A DNA stretch of 64,000 nucleotides from Methylobacterium amylolyticum (GCF_030700245.1 NZ_JAUYZI010000023.1:2501-66500); one strand, 5' to 3'; numbered from the stretch's first letter, positions 24,123 to 33,473 are shown. Numbers and translations are program-made. Notes: generated from the letters alone by a model not told the origin.

Positions 24123-25595
24123 TCAGATCGCGACCCGCGCCGGCGCCTCCCGCGCCACCTCGGCCGCCTCCGCGAACACCGTGCCCACCATCAGCAGCGC
24201 CGGCCCGTCGAGGCCTGCCGCCTCCACCCGGTCGGCGAGGTTCGCGGCGGTGCCGCGCACGGCCTGCTGGCTCGGCCGCGTGGCGTTGAACACGAGGAGC
24301 GCCGGGGTCGACGGGGCCAGCCCCTCCGCCACCGCGCGGGCGAGCAGCGCGCGCAGCGTGCGCTTGGGCATGTAGACCACGGTGGTGACCGACGGGTCGG
24401 CCAGCGCCCCCCAGTTCAGGTCGTCGGGCAGCGCGCCGCGGCGGTCGTGGCCGGTGACGTATTGCAGGCGGCGCGCCGCGTCGCGGTGGGTGAGCGACAG
24501 CCCGAGGCTCGCCGCCGCCCCCTGCGCCGCCGAGACGCCGGGCACCACCGTCACCGGGACGCCGGCGACCCGGCAGGCCTCGATCTCCTCGCCGGCGCGG
24601 CCGAACACCAGGGGGTCCCCGGATTTCAGCCGCACCACCTGCTTGCCGGAGCGGGCGAGCTGCACCATCAGCGCGTTGATGTCGTCCTGGCGGCAGGACG
24701 GGCCGTGGCCGGTCTTGCCGACCAGCATGGTGCGGGCCTCGCGCCGGGCGTAGTCCAGGATCTCGGGCGCGACGAGGTCGTCGTAGAGGATCACGTCGGC
24801 GTTGCGTAAGCTTCGCAGCGCTTTCAGCGTCAGCAGCTCCGCGTCGCCCGGCCCGGCGCCGACCAGGGTCACGGCGCCGCCCTTCGGGGCCGCCTCGGTC
24901 TCGCCGAGGAGTTCCGCGAGGTCGGCTTCCCCCGGCGCCCGGTCGGGCTCGGCGAAGGCGCGGTCGGTGAAGCGTTCCCAGAAGACGCGGCGCTCGGCGA
25001 ATCCGTGGAAGCGCCCGGTGACGCGCCCGCGCCAGTCGCGCGCGGCGGCGACCCAGCGCGCGAAGCCGCGCGGCAGCATCGCCTCGATCCGGGCGCGCAC
25101 CGTCTGGCCGAAGACCGGGGCGGCGCCCTCGGTGGAGATGCCGACCACCAGCGGCGAGCGGTTGACGATGGCGCCGAACTTCACGTCGCAGAGATGCGGC
25201 CGGTCCACCGCGTTGACGATGGCGCCCGCCCCCCGGGCGGCGGCGACGAACGCCACCGCGTCGGTCTCGTCCTCCATCGCCCCGACGCAGAAGGCCGCGC
25301 CCCACAGGTCGTCCGGGGTCCAGGCCCGCTCGTGGAGGGTGACGTGCCCGTCCACCACCTCGGCGGGCACAGCGCGCAGCTCCTCGCCGGGCTCGGGGGC
25401 GTAGACGTCGACCCGGGCGCCGGCCGCGGCCAGCACCTTCACCTTCCACGGCGCGCCGCCCGAGGAGCCGGCCAGCACGACGCGCTTGCCGCGCAGGGGC
25501 ACGAACACCGGCAGCACCGCCAGCGGTTCGAGTCCGGCGGCGTTGGTGTCGCGGGGCGCGCGGGCGGCGCGGAGGGGGATCGGCGTATCGGTCAC
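24123..25595 (-). CDS. cysG: siroheme synthase
   Basis: This fused enzyme of 490 residues makes siroheme from uroporphyrinogen III. The N-terminal dehydrogenase/ferrochelatase part has VVLAGSSGGAPWKVKVLAAAG, a changed form of the usual GGGxVAxRK NAD loop, then VNAVDRPHLCDVKFGAIV with the key aspartate. The C-terminal methyltransferase part starts at TLVGAGPGDAELLTLKALR and contains GKTGHGPSCRQDDIN and RLKSGDPLVFGRAGEE. The start is a GTG. It is the last gene of the nitrate locus and supplies siroheme to the nitrite reductase encoded in it. The altered NAD loop may mean weak dehydrogenase activity. Confidence 0.93.
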   Translation of the reverse strand: MTDTPIPLRAARAPRDTNAAGLEPLAVLPVFVPLRGKRVVLAGSSGGAPWKVKVLAAAGARVDVYAPEPGEELRAVPAEVVDGHVTLHERAWTPDDLWGAAFCVGAMEDETDAVAFVAAARGAGAIVNAVDRPHLCDVKFGAIVNRSPLVVGISTEGAAPVFGQTVRARIEAMLPRGFARWVAAARDWRGRVTGRFHGFAERRVFWERFTDRAFAEPDRAPGEADLAELLGETEAAPKGGAVTLVGAGPGDAELLTLKALRSLRNADVILYDDLVAPEILDYARREARTMLVGKTGHGPSCRQDDINALMVQLARSGKQVVRLKSGDPLVFGRAGEEIEACRVAGVPVTVVPGVSAAQGAAASLGLSLTHRDAARRLQYVTGHDRRGALPDDLNWGALADPSVTTVVYMPKRTLRALLARAVAEGLAPSTPALLVFNATRPSQQAVRGTAANLADRVEAAGLDGPALLMVGTVFAEAAEVAREAPARVAI

Positions 25596-25682
25596 GGGTC
25601 CTGCGTCCTGGGCCTTCGGGTCCGGCCACCGCGGGAGAGGTGGCTGGGCCTGCCCGCCTGTCAGAGGGGCATCATACCAGAA

Positions 25683-28379
25683 TCACGCCGCTTTTGCGGT
25701 CTCCGAGACCAGCATCCTGCGGATCTCGGGGATGCACGAGCCGCAATTCGTGCCGGCTTTGCAGGCGGCGCCCACCGCCTCCACCGTGCCGGCGCCGTCG
25801 CGGATCGAAGCGGTGATCGCGTCGAGGCCGACGCCGTGGCAGGCGCAGACGGTCGGGCCCGCCGCGGCGGTCGCCGCCCGGCCCGAGAGCAGGGCCCGGC
25901 GCTCGGCCGCCTCGGGCTCGGGCGCGGCGAACAGCGCCTTGGCAGCCTCCCAGTCGGGCCGGGCGTCGCAGGGCGCGCAGGCCAAGTAGGCGACGAGCGT
26001 CTGGCCGTCGTAGACCGCGCAGCGGTAGCGGTCGCGGGCGTGGTCGGCGTACTCGGCGAGTTCGAGGCCGCGCAGGGCGTCGGTCCGCATCAGGCCGCGC
26101 ACGGTCAGGGCGACCTCCCGGGACCCTTCCTGCGTGGCGAACTGCACCCCCCAGCCGCCGGCGATCGCCGCCCGCGCCCACCACCAGCCCTCGGGCAGCG
26201 CCACCTGACCGCGCGACAGCAGGAGGCCGCGGGTCCGGTAGGCGACCGGCGCGGCGGCGGCCGGGGTCGCCTTCAGCTCGGGCTGGCCCGAGACCGGATC
26301 GGGCATGCCGCGCACCAGCGCGCCGACCCGGGCCCGCGAGGCGTAGGCGCCGCCCCAGTGCATCGGCATGAACAGGGTGCCGGGGGGCACCGCGTCGGTG
26401 ACGGTCACCTCCAGCTCGGCCGCCCCGTGCGGGGTCGAAACCCGGGCGATGCCGCCCTCGGTCAGGCCGTGGGTCGCCGCATCGTCCGGGTGGACCTCCA
26501 CGAACGGCACGGCGCGGTGGGCGGAGAGGCGCTGGCTCTTCCCGGTGCGCGTCATCGTGTGCCAGTGGTCGCGCACCCGGCCGGTGTTGAGCACGAACGG
26601 GTGCTCGTCCGAGACGCCCTGCGCGAGTGCGGGTGGCTGCACCGCCACGAAGCGGGCGCGCCGGTCGAAGGTGTAGAACCGCCCGTCGGCGAACAGCCGC
26701 GCCCGGCCCTGCCGCCGGCCGGGCGGGCCGGACTTCTTCGGCAGCGGCCACTGCACCGGCAGGCTCACCGCGTAGGCCGCGTCCGGGATGTCCATCAGCC
26801 CGCCGATGTCGAAGTCGCGGGTGCCCCCGTTCTCGAAGGCCGAGAGCCCGGCATGCTCGCGGAACACCGCCGCGGCCGATGGGAAGGCGAACGCCTTGGC
26901 GTGGCCGAGCCGGCGCCCGACCTCGGCGAGCGCCTGCCAGTCCGGCCTCGCCTCGCCGGGGCTCGCCAGGAACCGGCGCTGGCGCGAGATGCGCCGCTCG
27001 GAATTGGTGACCGTGCCGTCCTTCTCGCCCCAGGCCTGGGCCGGCAGCAGCACCGTCTTGCGGCCGAGGCCCCGGGCGGTGTCGGAATCGGCGACCGCCT
27101 CCGAGACCACGTAGAGGTCGAGGCCCGTGAGCGCCTCGCGGATCGCGTCGGCGCGGGGCATCGAGACCAGCGGGTTGGTGCCCATCACCCAGAGCGCCTT
27201 GATCCTGCCGCGCTGGATCGCCTCGAACAGGGCGACCGCCTTCATCCCCTCGCCGGTGATGATCCGCGGCGCCCCCCAGAAGCGGCGCACCCGGTCCACC
27301 TCCTCGGGGGTGAAGTGCATGTGGGCGGCGAGCATGTTGGCCAGGCCCCCGACCTCGCGCCCGCCCATGGCGTTCGGCTGGCCGGTGAGCGAGAACGGCC
27401 CGGTCCCGACGGCGCCGATCCGGCCGGTGACGAGGTGGCAGTTGATGATGCTGTTGCCCTTGTCGGTGCCCTGCGCCGACTGGTTCACCCCCTGCGAGAA
27501 GGCGGTGACGACCCGGCGGGTGCCCGCGAACAGGTCGTAGAAGGCGCCGATCTCGGCGGGCGCCAGTCCCGTGGCGGCGGCGACCGCCGCGATGTCCGGC
27601 GCGATCCGGCGCGCGCGCTCCAGCGCCCCGTCGAGGCCGGCGGTGTGCTCCGCCACGAACCGCGCGTCCGCGAAGCCGCCGTCGGCGAGGTGCACGAGCA
27701 GGCCGGAGAACAGCGCCACGTCGCTGCCGGGCCTCAGCCCCAGGAACAGGTCGGATTCCTCCGCGGTCTGGGTGCGGCGGGGGTCGATCGTCACGATCTT
27801 GGTGCCGCGCCGGGCCCTGGCGTCGGCCATGCGCCGGAACAGGATCGGGTGGCACCACGCGGCGTTCGAGCCGACGAGCACGATCAGGTCGGCCTCGTCG
27901 AGATCCTCGTAGCAGCCGGGCACCGTGTCCGAGCCGAAGGCGCGGCGGTGGGCGGCGACCGCGCTCGACATGCACAGGCGCGAGTTGGTGTCGACGTGCG
28001 GCGTGCCGATGAAGCCCTTCGCGAGCTTGTTGGCGACGTAGTAATCCTCGGTGAGGAGCTGTCCCGACAGGTAGAAGGCGATCGATTCCGGGCCGTGCGC
28101 CTCGGCCACCGCGTGCAGGCCGTCCGCGACCTCCGTCAGCGCGGTCTCCCACGGCACCCGCACCCCGTCGACCTGCGGGTGCAGCAGGCGGTTCTCCAGC
28201 GACAGGGTCTCGCCGAGCGCCGAGCCCTTGGAGCAGAGGCGGCCGAAATTGGCCGGGTGCTCGCTGTCGCCCGCGATCGCCGCGCCCCCCTGCCCGTCCG
28301 GCGTGGCCAGGACCCCGCAGCCGACGCCGCAATAGGGGCAGGTGGTCCGCACCGTCGGCTCCGGTCCGTGCACAATCAT
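25683..28379 (-). CDS. nasA: assimilatory nitrate reductase, catalytic subunit
   Basis: This molybdenum bis-MGD enzyme of 898 residues reduces nitrate to nitrite in the cytoplasm. The N-terminal 4Fe-4S site is CPYCGVGC with a distant cysteine (residues 14, 17, 21, 49). A likely Mo-ligand cysteine is in SRLCMSSAVAAHRRAFG. The C-terminal molybdopterin-binding domain contains HPFVLNTGRVRDHWHTMTR. At the very end is a BFD-like 2Fe-2S domain with cysteines at about 845, 847, 879 and 882, which takes electrons from a flavoprotein, probably the FAD protein encoded upstream. It is preceded in the operon by an inverted repeat and followed by cysG. Confidence 0.96.
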   Translation of the reverse strand: MIVHGPEPTVRTTCPYCGVGCGVLATPDGQGGAAIAGDSEHPANFGRLCSKGSALGETLSLENRLLHPQVDGVRVPWETALTEVADGLHAVAEAHGPESIAFYLSGQLLTEDYYVANKLAKGFIGTPHVDTNSRLCMSSAVAAHRRAFGSDTVPGCYEDLDEADLIVLVGSNAAWCHPILFRRMADARARRGTKIVTIDPRRTQTAEESDLFLGLRPGSDVALFSGLLVHLADGGFADARFVAEHTAGLDGALERARRIAPDIAAVAAATGLAPAEIGAFYDLFAGTRRVVTAFSQGVNQSAQGTDKGNSIINCHLVTGRIGAVGTGPFSLTGQPNAMGGREVGGLANMLAAHMHFTPEEVDRVRRFWGAPRIITGEGMKAVALFEAIQRGRIKALWVMGTNPLVSMPRADAIREALTGLDLYVVSEAVADSDTARGLGRKTVLLPAQAWGEKDGTVTNSERRISRQRRFLASPGEARPDWQALAEVGRRLGHAKAFAFPSAAAVFREHAGLSAFENGGTRDFDIGGLMDIPDAAYAVSLPVQWPLPKKSGPPGRRQGRARLFADGRFYTFDRRARFVAVQPPALAQGVSDEHPFVLNTGRVRDHWHTMTRTGKSQRLSAHRAVPFVEVHPDDAATHGLTEGGIARVSTPHGAAELEVTVTDAVPPGTLFMPMHWGGAYASRARVGALVRGMPDPVSGQPELKATPAAAAPVAYRTRGLLLSRGQVALPEGWWWARAAIAGGWGVQFATQEGSREVALTVRGLMRTDALRGLELAEYADHARDRYRCAVYDGQTLVAYLACAPCDARPDWEAAKALFAAPEPEAAERRALLSGRAATAAAGPTVCACHGVGLDAITASIRDGAGTVEAVGAACKAGTNCGSCIPEIRRMLVSETAKAA

Positions 28380-28485
28380 GGCTCGCGTCCCAGGTGTCGT
28401 GGTTGGCCGGAGGTCAGCAAGAGTCGGGCCGGGTACCGCATCCGCGCGGAGGGGCCGGCGGAGGCGCGCGGCCCATGCCGGTTCA

Positions 28486-28657
28486 TCCCTCTCCCCTCTG
28501 CGGGAGAGGGTGGCGCCCGAAGGGCGTCGGGTGAGGGGAGCAACGGCGCCGAGAGTGGCACCCTGCATCCATCGCACCGACATGTCCTGAAGCCGGGCTC
28601 CCCTCTCCCGACCCGGCCTGACGGCCGGGCCACCCTCCCCCGCAGAGGGGGGAGGGA
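28486..28657. repeat. inverted repeat family B, copy 2
   Basis: Two arms of about 53 bp converge: the left begins TCCCTCTCCCCTCTGCGGG and the right is an imperfect complement ending CCGCAGAGGGGGGAGGGA. The left arm is nearly identical over about 52 bases to the complement of the right arm of the copy at 11581-11748. It occupies the 293-bp space inside the nitrate operon between the flavoprotein gene and nasA, where its hairpins could lower distal transcription or stabilise the upstream message. Confidence 0.85.
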
Positions 28658-28672
28658 CGTGGCGGACCGCCG

Positions 28673-30271
28673 TTAGTACACGTCGGCCTGATACCGCCCG
28701 GCCTTCTTCAGCGCCCCGAGATAGGCCACCGCCTCGTCCGGGCTCTTCTTGCCGTGGGTGGCGGCCACGTCGATGATCGCCCGCTCCACGTCCTTGGCCA
28801 TGCGCTTGGCGTCGCCGCAGACGTAGAAGTGGGCGCCGCCCTCCAGCCACTTCCACAGCTCGGCGCCGGTCTCGCGCATGCGGTCCTGGACGTAGGTCTT
28901 CTCGCTGCCGTCGCGCGACCACGCCAGCGACAGGCGGGTGAGCACCTTGTCGTCCTTCAGGGCGTTCAGCTCGTCGCGGTAGAAGAAGTCGGATGCCTGC
29001 CGCTGGTGGCCGTAGAACAGCCAGTTGCGGCCGGGCGCCCCGGTCGCGGCGCGCTCCCGCAGGAAGGCCCGGAACGGCGCGACGCCGGTGCCGGGGCCGC
29101 ACATGATCACGTCCTTGCCCGGGTCCGCGGGCAGGCCGAAGCCGTGCGCCTTCTGGAGGTAGATCTTGGCGGTGGTGCGCTCGGGCAGGCGCTCGCCGAG
29201 ATGGGTCGAGGCGACCCCGAGCCGCAGCCGCGAGCGGTGGTTGTAGCGCACGGCATCGACCGTCAGCGACACCTTGCCGACGTCCATCTTCGGCGAGGAC
29301 GAGATCGAGTAGAGCCGCGGCTGCAGCTCGTCGAGGGCCTCCAGGAAGACCTCGGCGTCGGGGCGCGCGCCCGGGAACTTGTGCAGCGCGCCGAGCACGT
29401 CGAGGTACTGGGCGTCGCCGTCCGGGTCCTCGCCGGCGGCCAGTGCCTGGGCCTTGCGCCGCGCCTCGCCCGAGGTGAGTAGCGACAGGAGCTGGTACAG
29501 GCCGTCCGGCGCCGCGCCGAGCGCGTAGTCGGCGAGCAGCCGCTCGCGCAGGCTCTTGCCGCCGATCGCCCGCTCCGGCCGGGCACCGAGTTCGGCGATC
29601 ACCGCGTCGACCAGCGCCGGGGCGTTGGCCGGGAACAGCCCGAGGGAGTCCCCCGCCTCGTAGGCGATCGGCGTGCCGGTCAGGTCGAACTCGACGTGCC
29701 ACGTCTCCTTCTCGCCGCCCGGATCGTTGAGGCGGCGGCGGCCGAGGAACACGGCCTCGACCGGGTTCTCGCGGCAGTAGCCGAGGGGCCCGAGCGCGAC
29801 ATCCTTCTTCGGCGCCTCGCCCTCCGCCTTCGGGGCCGCGGGCGCGCCGGCCCCGAACTCCTCCTCCAGCTTCTTCAGCATCCGGAGGGTCTCCTTGCCC
29901 CCCGGCTGGCAGAGGTTCAGGCGCTCCTCGTTCTTCAGGAAGATCGCGTTGGCGTAGTCGGCGCAGTTGTAGCCGCACTGGCCGCAATCCTGCTGGGCCA
30001 TGGCGGCCATCAGCTTCTGCGGCTCGGTGCGATCACGCGCCATATCCATCCGGTCGCCGATGGCGATCGACGGGTCGTGCCAGGGCGCGTCGTCGTTGTC
30101 GGCGAGCCGCGGGCCGACGCTCGGCGCCTCGCCCGGCGCCAGCGCCGTGGCGCCCTCGACCGCGGGGCCGAGCAGCGCGGCGAAGTAGCCCGACAGCCAC
30201 GCGCGCTGGTCCTCGTTGAAGGGCGCGGTCTCGGGGATCAGGATGAGCGGAGGGGAGACGTGCTGGGTCAT
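28673..30271 (-). CDS. CysJ-like NADPH flavoprotein reductase with N-terminal Fe-S site
   Basis: This 532-residue reductase has no flavodoxin domain. The N-terminal part carries an iron-sulfur-type motif (CGQCGYNCADYANA, then C in LNLCQPGG). A FAD-binding ferredoxin-NADP reductase module follows: PRLYSISSSP (FAD), GVASTHLGERL, CGPGTGVAPFRAFLRER (NADPH), and a C-terminal aromatic residue (QADVY). Annotators call this form sulfite reductase alpha. Here the gene follows the siroheme enzyme gene by eight bases, so it more likely feeds electrons to nitrite reduction. Both readings stay open: one enzyme pair could serve nitrite and sulfite. Confidence 0.85.
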   Translation of the reverse strand: MTQHVSPPLILIPETAPFNEDQRAWLSGYFAALLGPAVEGATALAPGEAPSVGPRLADNDDAPWHDPSIAIGDRMDMARDRTEPQKLMAAMAQQDCGQCGYNCADYANAIFLKNEERLNLCQPGGKETLRMLKKLEEEFGAGAPAAPKAEGEAPKKDVALGPLGYCRENPVEAVFLGRRRLNDPGGEKETWHVEFDLTGTPIAYEAGDSLGLFPANAPALVDAVIAELGARPERAIGGKSLRERLLADYALGAAPDGLYQLLSLLTSGEARRKAQALAAGEDPDGDAQYLDVLGALHKFPGARPDAEVFLEALDELQPRLYSISSSPKMDVGKVSLTVDAVRYNHRSRLRLGVASTHLGERLPERTTAKIYLQKAHGFGLPADPGKDVIMCGPGTGVAPFRAFLRERAATGAPGRNWLFYGHQRQASDFFYRDELNALKDDKVLTRLSLAWSRDGSEKTYVQDRMRETGAELWKWLEGGAHFYVCGDAKRMAKDVERAIIDVAATHGKKSPDEAVAYLGALKKAGRYQADVY

Positions 30272-30279
30272 CGCGACTC

Positions 30280-32094
30280 TCAGGCGGCGGCCTTCAGGGC
30301 GGGCTGCGCTTCGGCGGCGTCGCGCAGGGCCTCGGCCCCGGCGCGGGCGGTGAAGTGCTGGAAGCTCTCGGCGGGGCTCTCCCGGCGGGCGAGGTAGGCG
30401 CGCAGCAGCGCCTCGACCCGGCCGGGGCAGTCCTCGGCCTTGACCGCCTTCCAGATCTCGGTGCCGATCTTCGGGTTCTCGGCGAAGCCGCCGCCGACCA
30501 CGATGTCGTAGCCCTCGACGGTGTCGCCCTCCTCCGAGACGACGACCTTGGCGCCGATCAGCCCGATATCGCCGATGTAGTGCTGGGCACAGGAATGGTG
30601 GCAGCCGGTGAGGTGGACGTTCACCGGCACGTCGAGGTCGCGGACGGTGCGCTCGACGTGCTCGGCGATGACCAGCGCGTGACCCTTGGTGTCGGCGGCG
30701 GCGAACTTGCAGCCGCGGCTGCCGGTGCAGGCCACGAGGCCGGAGCGGATGCCCGCGGCCTTCGTGGTGAGGCCGAGCGCCTCGACGCGGCTCTCCACCT
30801 CCGCGACCCGCGCGTCGGGCACGCCGGACATGATGAAGTTCTGCCAGACGGTGAGGCGGATCTGGCCGTCGCCGCACTCCCGGGCGATGGCGGCGAGCGC
30901 GCGGACCTGATCGCTCGTCATCTTGCCGACGGGGAGGACGACGCCGACCCAGTTGAGGCCGGGCTGAGCCTGGGCGTGCACGCCGACATGGGCGAAGCGG
31001 TCGGTCGCCCTGCGCGGCGCCACGTGCTCGGGGGCCACGCGGTCGAGCCTGCGCCCAAGCTTGTCCTCGACGGCGGCGAGGTACTTGTCGAAGCCCCAGG
31101 CGTCGAGGACGTACTTCATCCGCGCCTTGTTGCGGTTGGTCCGGTCGCCGTTCTCGATGAACACGCGGATGATCGCGTCGGCCACGGCGTTGCAGTCCCC
31201 GGGCCGGACGACGATGCCGGTGTCGCGGGCGAGGTCGCGGTGGCCGGAGATGCCGCCGAGCACGAGGCGCATCCACACCCCCGGCGCGACGGCGGCGCCG
31301 TCGAGCACCTCCACCGCCTGGAAGCCGATGTCGTTGGTCTCCTCCAGGGTCGGCATCACGCCGCCGCCGTCGAAGGCGACGTTGAACTTGCGCGGCAGGC
31401 CGTAGAGCGTGCGGTCGTTGAGGATCCACGTGTGCCAGGACTTGGCCAGCGGCCGCGTGTCGAGCAGCTCCTGCGCGTCGATGCCGGCGGTCGACGAGCC
31501 GGTGACGTTGCGGATGTTGTCGGCCCCGGCGCCCCGGGCGGTCAGGCCGATGTCGGTGAGCCCGTCGAGGAAGGGCTGGGCGTGCTCGGGGGCGATCTCG
31601 CGCACCTGGAGGTTGGCGCGGGTGGTGACGTGGACGTAGCCGCCGCCGTGGGCGTCGGCGAGGTCGGCGACGCCCGCGAACTGCCAGTGGTGCAGGATGC
31701 CGTTGGGGATGCGCAGGCGGCACATGTACGACACCTGGTTCGGGGCGACCCAGAACATGCCGTGGTAGCGCCAGCGGAAATTGTCCTCGGGCTTCGGCGC
31801 CTTTCCGGTCGCGGCCTCGGCGATCAGCCGGTTGTGGCCCTCGAACGGGCTCTCGGCCCGCTTCCACTTCTCCTGCTCGCAGAGCTTGCCGCCGGCCTTC
31901 ACCGTGGCGTCCTGCGCCTTGATGTGGGGGGCGTCCGGCCCGGTGGGCTCGGCCGGGGCCGCCGGGGCGCCCGGCCCGAGCGCGAGGCCGCCGGTCATCC
32001 GGGCCGCGCCGATGCCGGCGGCGAAGCCTTCGAGGTAGCGCCGCTGCTCGGCGTTGAAGTCGTCCGCCATGCTGGCCTCCATGCTGGCCTCCAT
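30280..32094 (-). CDS. nirA: ferredoxin-type siroheme nitrite reductase (NirA-like)
   Basis: This siroheme/4Fe-4S enzyme of up to 604 residues reduces nitrite to ammonium with six electrons. Siroheme and cluster ligands are CTGSRGC and CHHSC. The two pseudo-symmetric halves contain YVHVTTRANLQVREI with RNVTGSSTAGID, and LTVWQNFIM. A long N-terminal part of about 75 residues precedes the usual core. Three in-frame ATGs at 32094, 32082 and 32070 are each preceded by GGAG in a triplicated 12-bp unit. The last, MADDFNAEQRRYLEGFAAG, looks like the ancestral N-terminus. No NirD-like subunit is present. It could also reduce sulfite, but its place in the nas operon favours nitrite. Confidence 0.9.
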   Translation of the reverse strand: MEASMEASMADDFNAEQRRYLEGFAAGIGAARMTGGLALGPGAPAAPAEPTGPDAPHIKAQDATVKAGGKLCEQEKWKRAESPFEGHNRLIAEAATGKAPKPEDNFRWRYHGMFWVAPNQVSYMCRLRIPNGILHHWQFAGVADLADAHGGGYVHVTTRANLQVREIAPEHAQPFLDGLTDIGLTARGAGADNIRNVTGSSTAGIDAQELLDTRPLAKSWHTWILNDRTLYGLPRKFNVAFDGGGVMPTLEETNDIGFQAVEVLDGAAVAPGVWMRLVLGGISGHRDLARDTGIVVRPGDCNAVADAIIRVFIENGDRTNRNKARMKYVLDAWGFDKYLAAVEDKLGRRLDRVAPEHVAPRRATDRFAHVGVHAQAQPGLNWVGVVLPVGKMTSDQVRALAAIARECGDGQIRLTVWQNFIMSGVPDARVAEVESRVEALGLTTKAAGIRSGLVACTGSRGCKFAAADTKGHALVIAEHVERTVRDLDVPVNVHLTGCHHSCAQHYIGDIGLIGAKVVVSEEGDTVEGYDIVVGGGFAENPKIGTEIWKAVKAEDCPGRVEALLRAYLARRESPAESFQHFTARAGAEALRDAAEAQPALKAAA

Positions 32095-32189
32095 GCTGGT
32101 CTCCTGGGAGCGTTCCGCACCGGCGGCTCTCGGCGCCGGGGAGCGTGGAAGGGTGGGTCTCGGGGTGCCGGCCCGATCGGGCGCGGGGC

Positions 32190-33473
32190 TCAGGCCGCGA
32201 GGGGTTGGGGGGCGGGGGTCTGCGCCGGGCGCCCGAACATCAGGTCGTCCACGTCCGCCACCGGCTCGCCGGAGCGGATCAGCGCCTTGCAGGCCGCCTG
32301 CTCGCCGATGTCGCCGACGAACACCGCGCCGACGAGCCGCCCGTCGCGCACCAGCAGCTTGCGGTAGAGGCCGGCGCCGGGATCGGACAGCACCACCGCC
32401 TCGGCATCCTCCGGGGTGTCGACGAGCCCGGCGGAGAAGACCGGCAGACCCGAGACCTTGAGGCTCGTGGCGAGGCTGGTGCCCTGGTAGGCGGCGGGCT
32501 GCCCGGCGAGGTGGCGGGCGAGGGTGTCGGCGTGCTCGTAGGCCGGCTCGACGAGGCCGTAGACCTGGCCGCGGTGCTCGGCGCACTCGCCGAGCGCGAA
32601 GATATCCGGGTCGGAGGTGGTCATCCGGTCGTCGACCCGGATGCCGCGGCCGACATCGAGCCCCGCCGCCGCGGCCAGCGCGGTGGCGGGGCGCACGCCC
32701 ACCGACATCACCACGAGGTCGGCGGGCAGCACGGTGCCGTCGGTCAGGCGCAGGCGCTCGGCCCGGCCCGCGCCCTCCACTGCCGCGGTGTCGGCGCTGA
32801 GGATCACCCGGACGCCCCGGCCCTCCAGGGCCCGCTTCACCATCGCGGCGGCGGCGTGGTCGAGCTGGCGCTCCATCAGCCGGTCCATGACGTGCAGGAG
32901 CGTCGTGTCGACCCCAAGGCGCGCGAGCCCGACCGCGGCCTCCAGGCCCAGCAGGCCGCCGCCGATGACCACGGCCCGCGCGTGCGCCACCGCCGCCCGC
33001 CGGATCGCGGCGACGTCGGCCAGATCGCGGAAGGTGATGACGCCGGGCAGGTCCATGCCGGGCTTCGGCAGGCGGATCGGCTGCGAGCCCACCGCCAGCA
33101 CCAGCCGGTCGTAGGGCAGGACGTGGGTCTCGCCGACGACGGCGAGGCGGTCGGCGCGGTCGATCCCGGTGACCGGGGCACCGGTGATCAGGCGGATGCC
33201 GTGGTCGGCGTACCAGTCGAGGCCGCGGAAGGCGCAGGCCGCCTCGTCGACCTCGCCGCCGAGCAGGGAGGAGAGCAGCACGCGGTTGTAGGCCGCCTTC
33301 GGCTCGGCGCCGACGCAGGTCACGTCGTAGAGGCCGGGGGCACCCTCGGTCAGCCGCTCCAGGAAGCGGAGCGAGGCCATGCCGTTGCCGACGACCACGA
33401 GCCGCTCGCGCGGCCGGCCGTCACGGGGGCGTGGGGCGGTGCCCAGGGCGGGATCCGGAAGGGGTGTCGCCAT
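32190..33473 (-). CDS. NAD(P)/FAD-dependent oxidoreductase, NasB/NirB N-terminal type
   Basis: This 427-residue flavoprotein resembles the FAD/NAD half of NirB and the stand-alone electron donor of assimilatory nitrate reductase. It has the FAD motif LVVVGNGMASLRFLERL, the NAD motif AVVIGGGLLGLEAAVGLARLG and DIFALGECAEHRGQVYGL. The C-terminal region ends at GEPVADVDDLMF, without the BFD, Rieske or siroheme domains of NirB. The BFD domain at the end of NasA is its likely docking partner. It is the first gene after the sigma-54 promoter and the ANTAR-type leader. The ATG at MATPLPDPALG is used in place of an upstream ATG that lies in the leader. Confidence 0.85.
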   Translation of the reverse strand: MATPLPDPALGTAPRPRDGRPRERLVVVGNGMASLRFLERLTEGAPGLYDVTCVGAEPKAAYNRVLLSSLLGGEVDEAACAFRGLDWYADHGIRLITGAPVTGIDRADRLAVVGETHVLPYDRLVLAVGSQPIRLPKPGMDLPGVITFRDLADVAAIRRAAVAHARAVVIGGGLLGLEAAVGLARLGVDTTLLHVMDRLMERQLDHAAAAMVKRALEGRGVRVILSADTAAVEGAGRAERLRLTDGTVLPADLVVMSVGVRPATALAAAAGLDVGRGIRVDDRMTTSDPDIFALGECAEHRGQVYGLVEPAYEHADTLARHLAGQPAAYQGTSLATSLKVSGLPVFSAGLVDTPEDAEAVVLSDPGAGLYRKLLVRDGRLVGAVFVGDIGEQAACKALIRSGEPVADVDDLMFGRPAQTPAPQPLAA

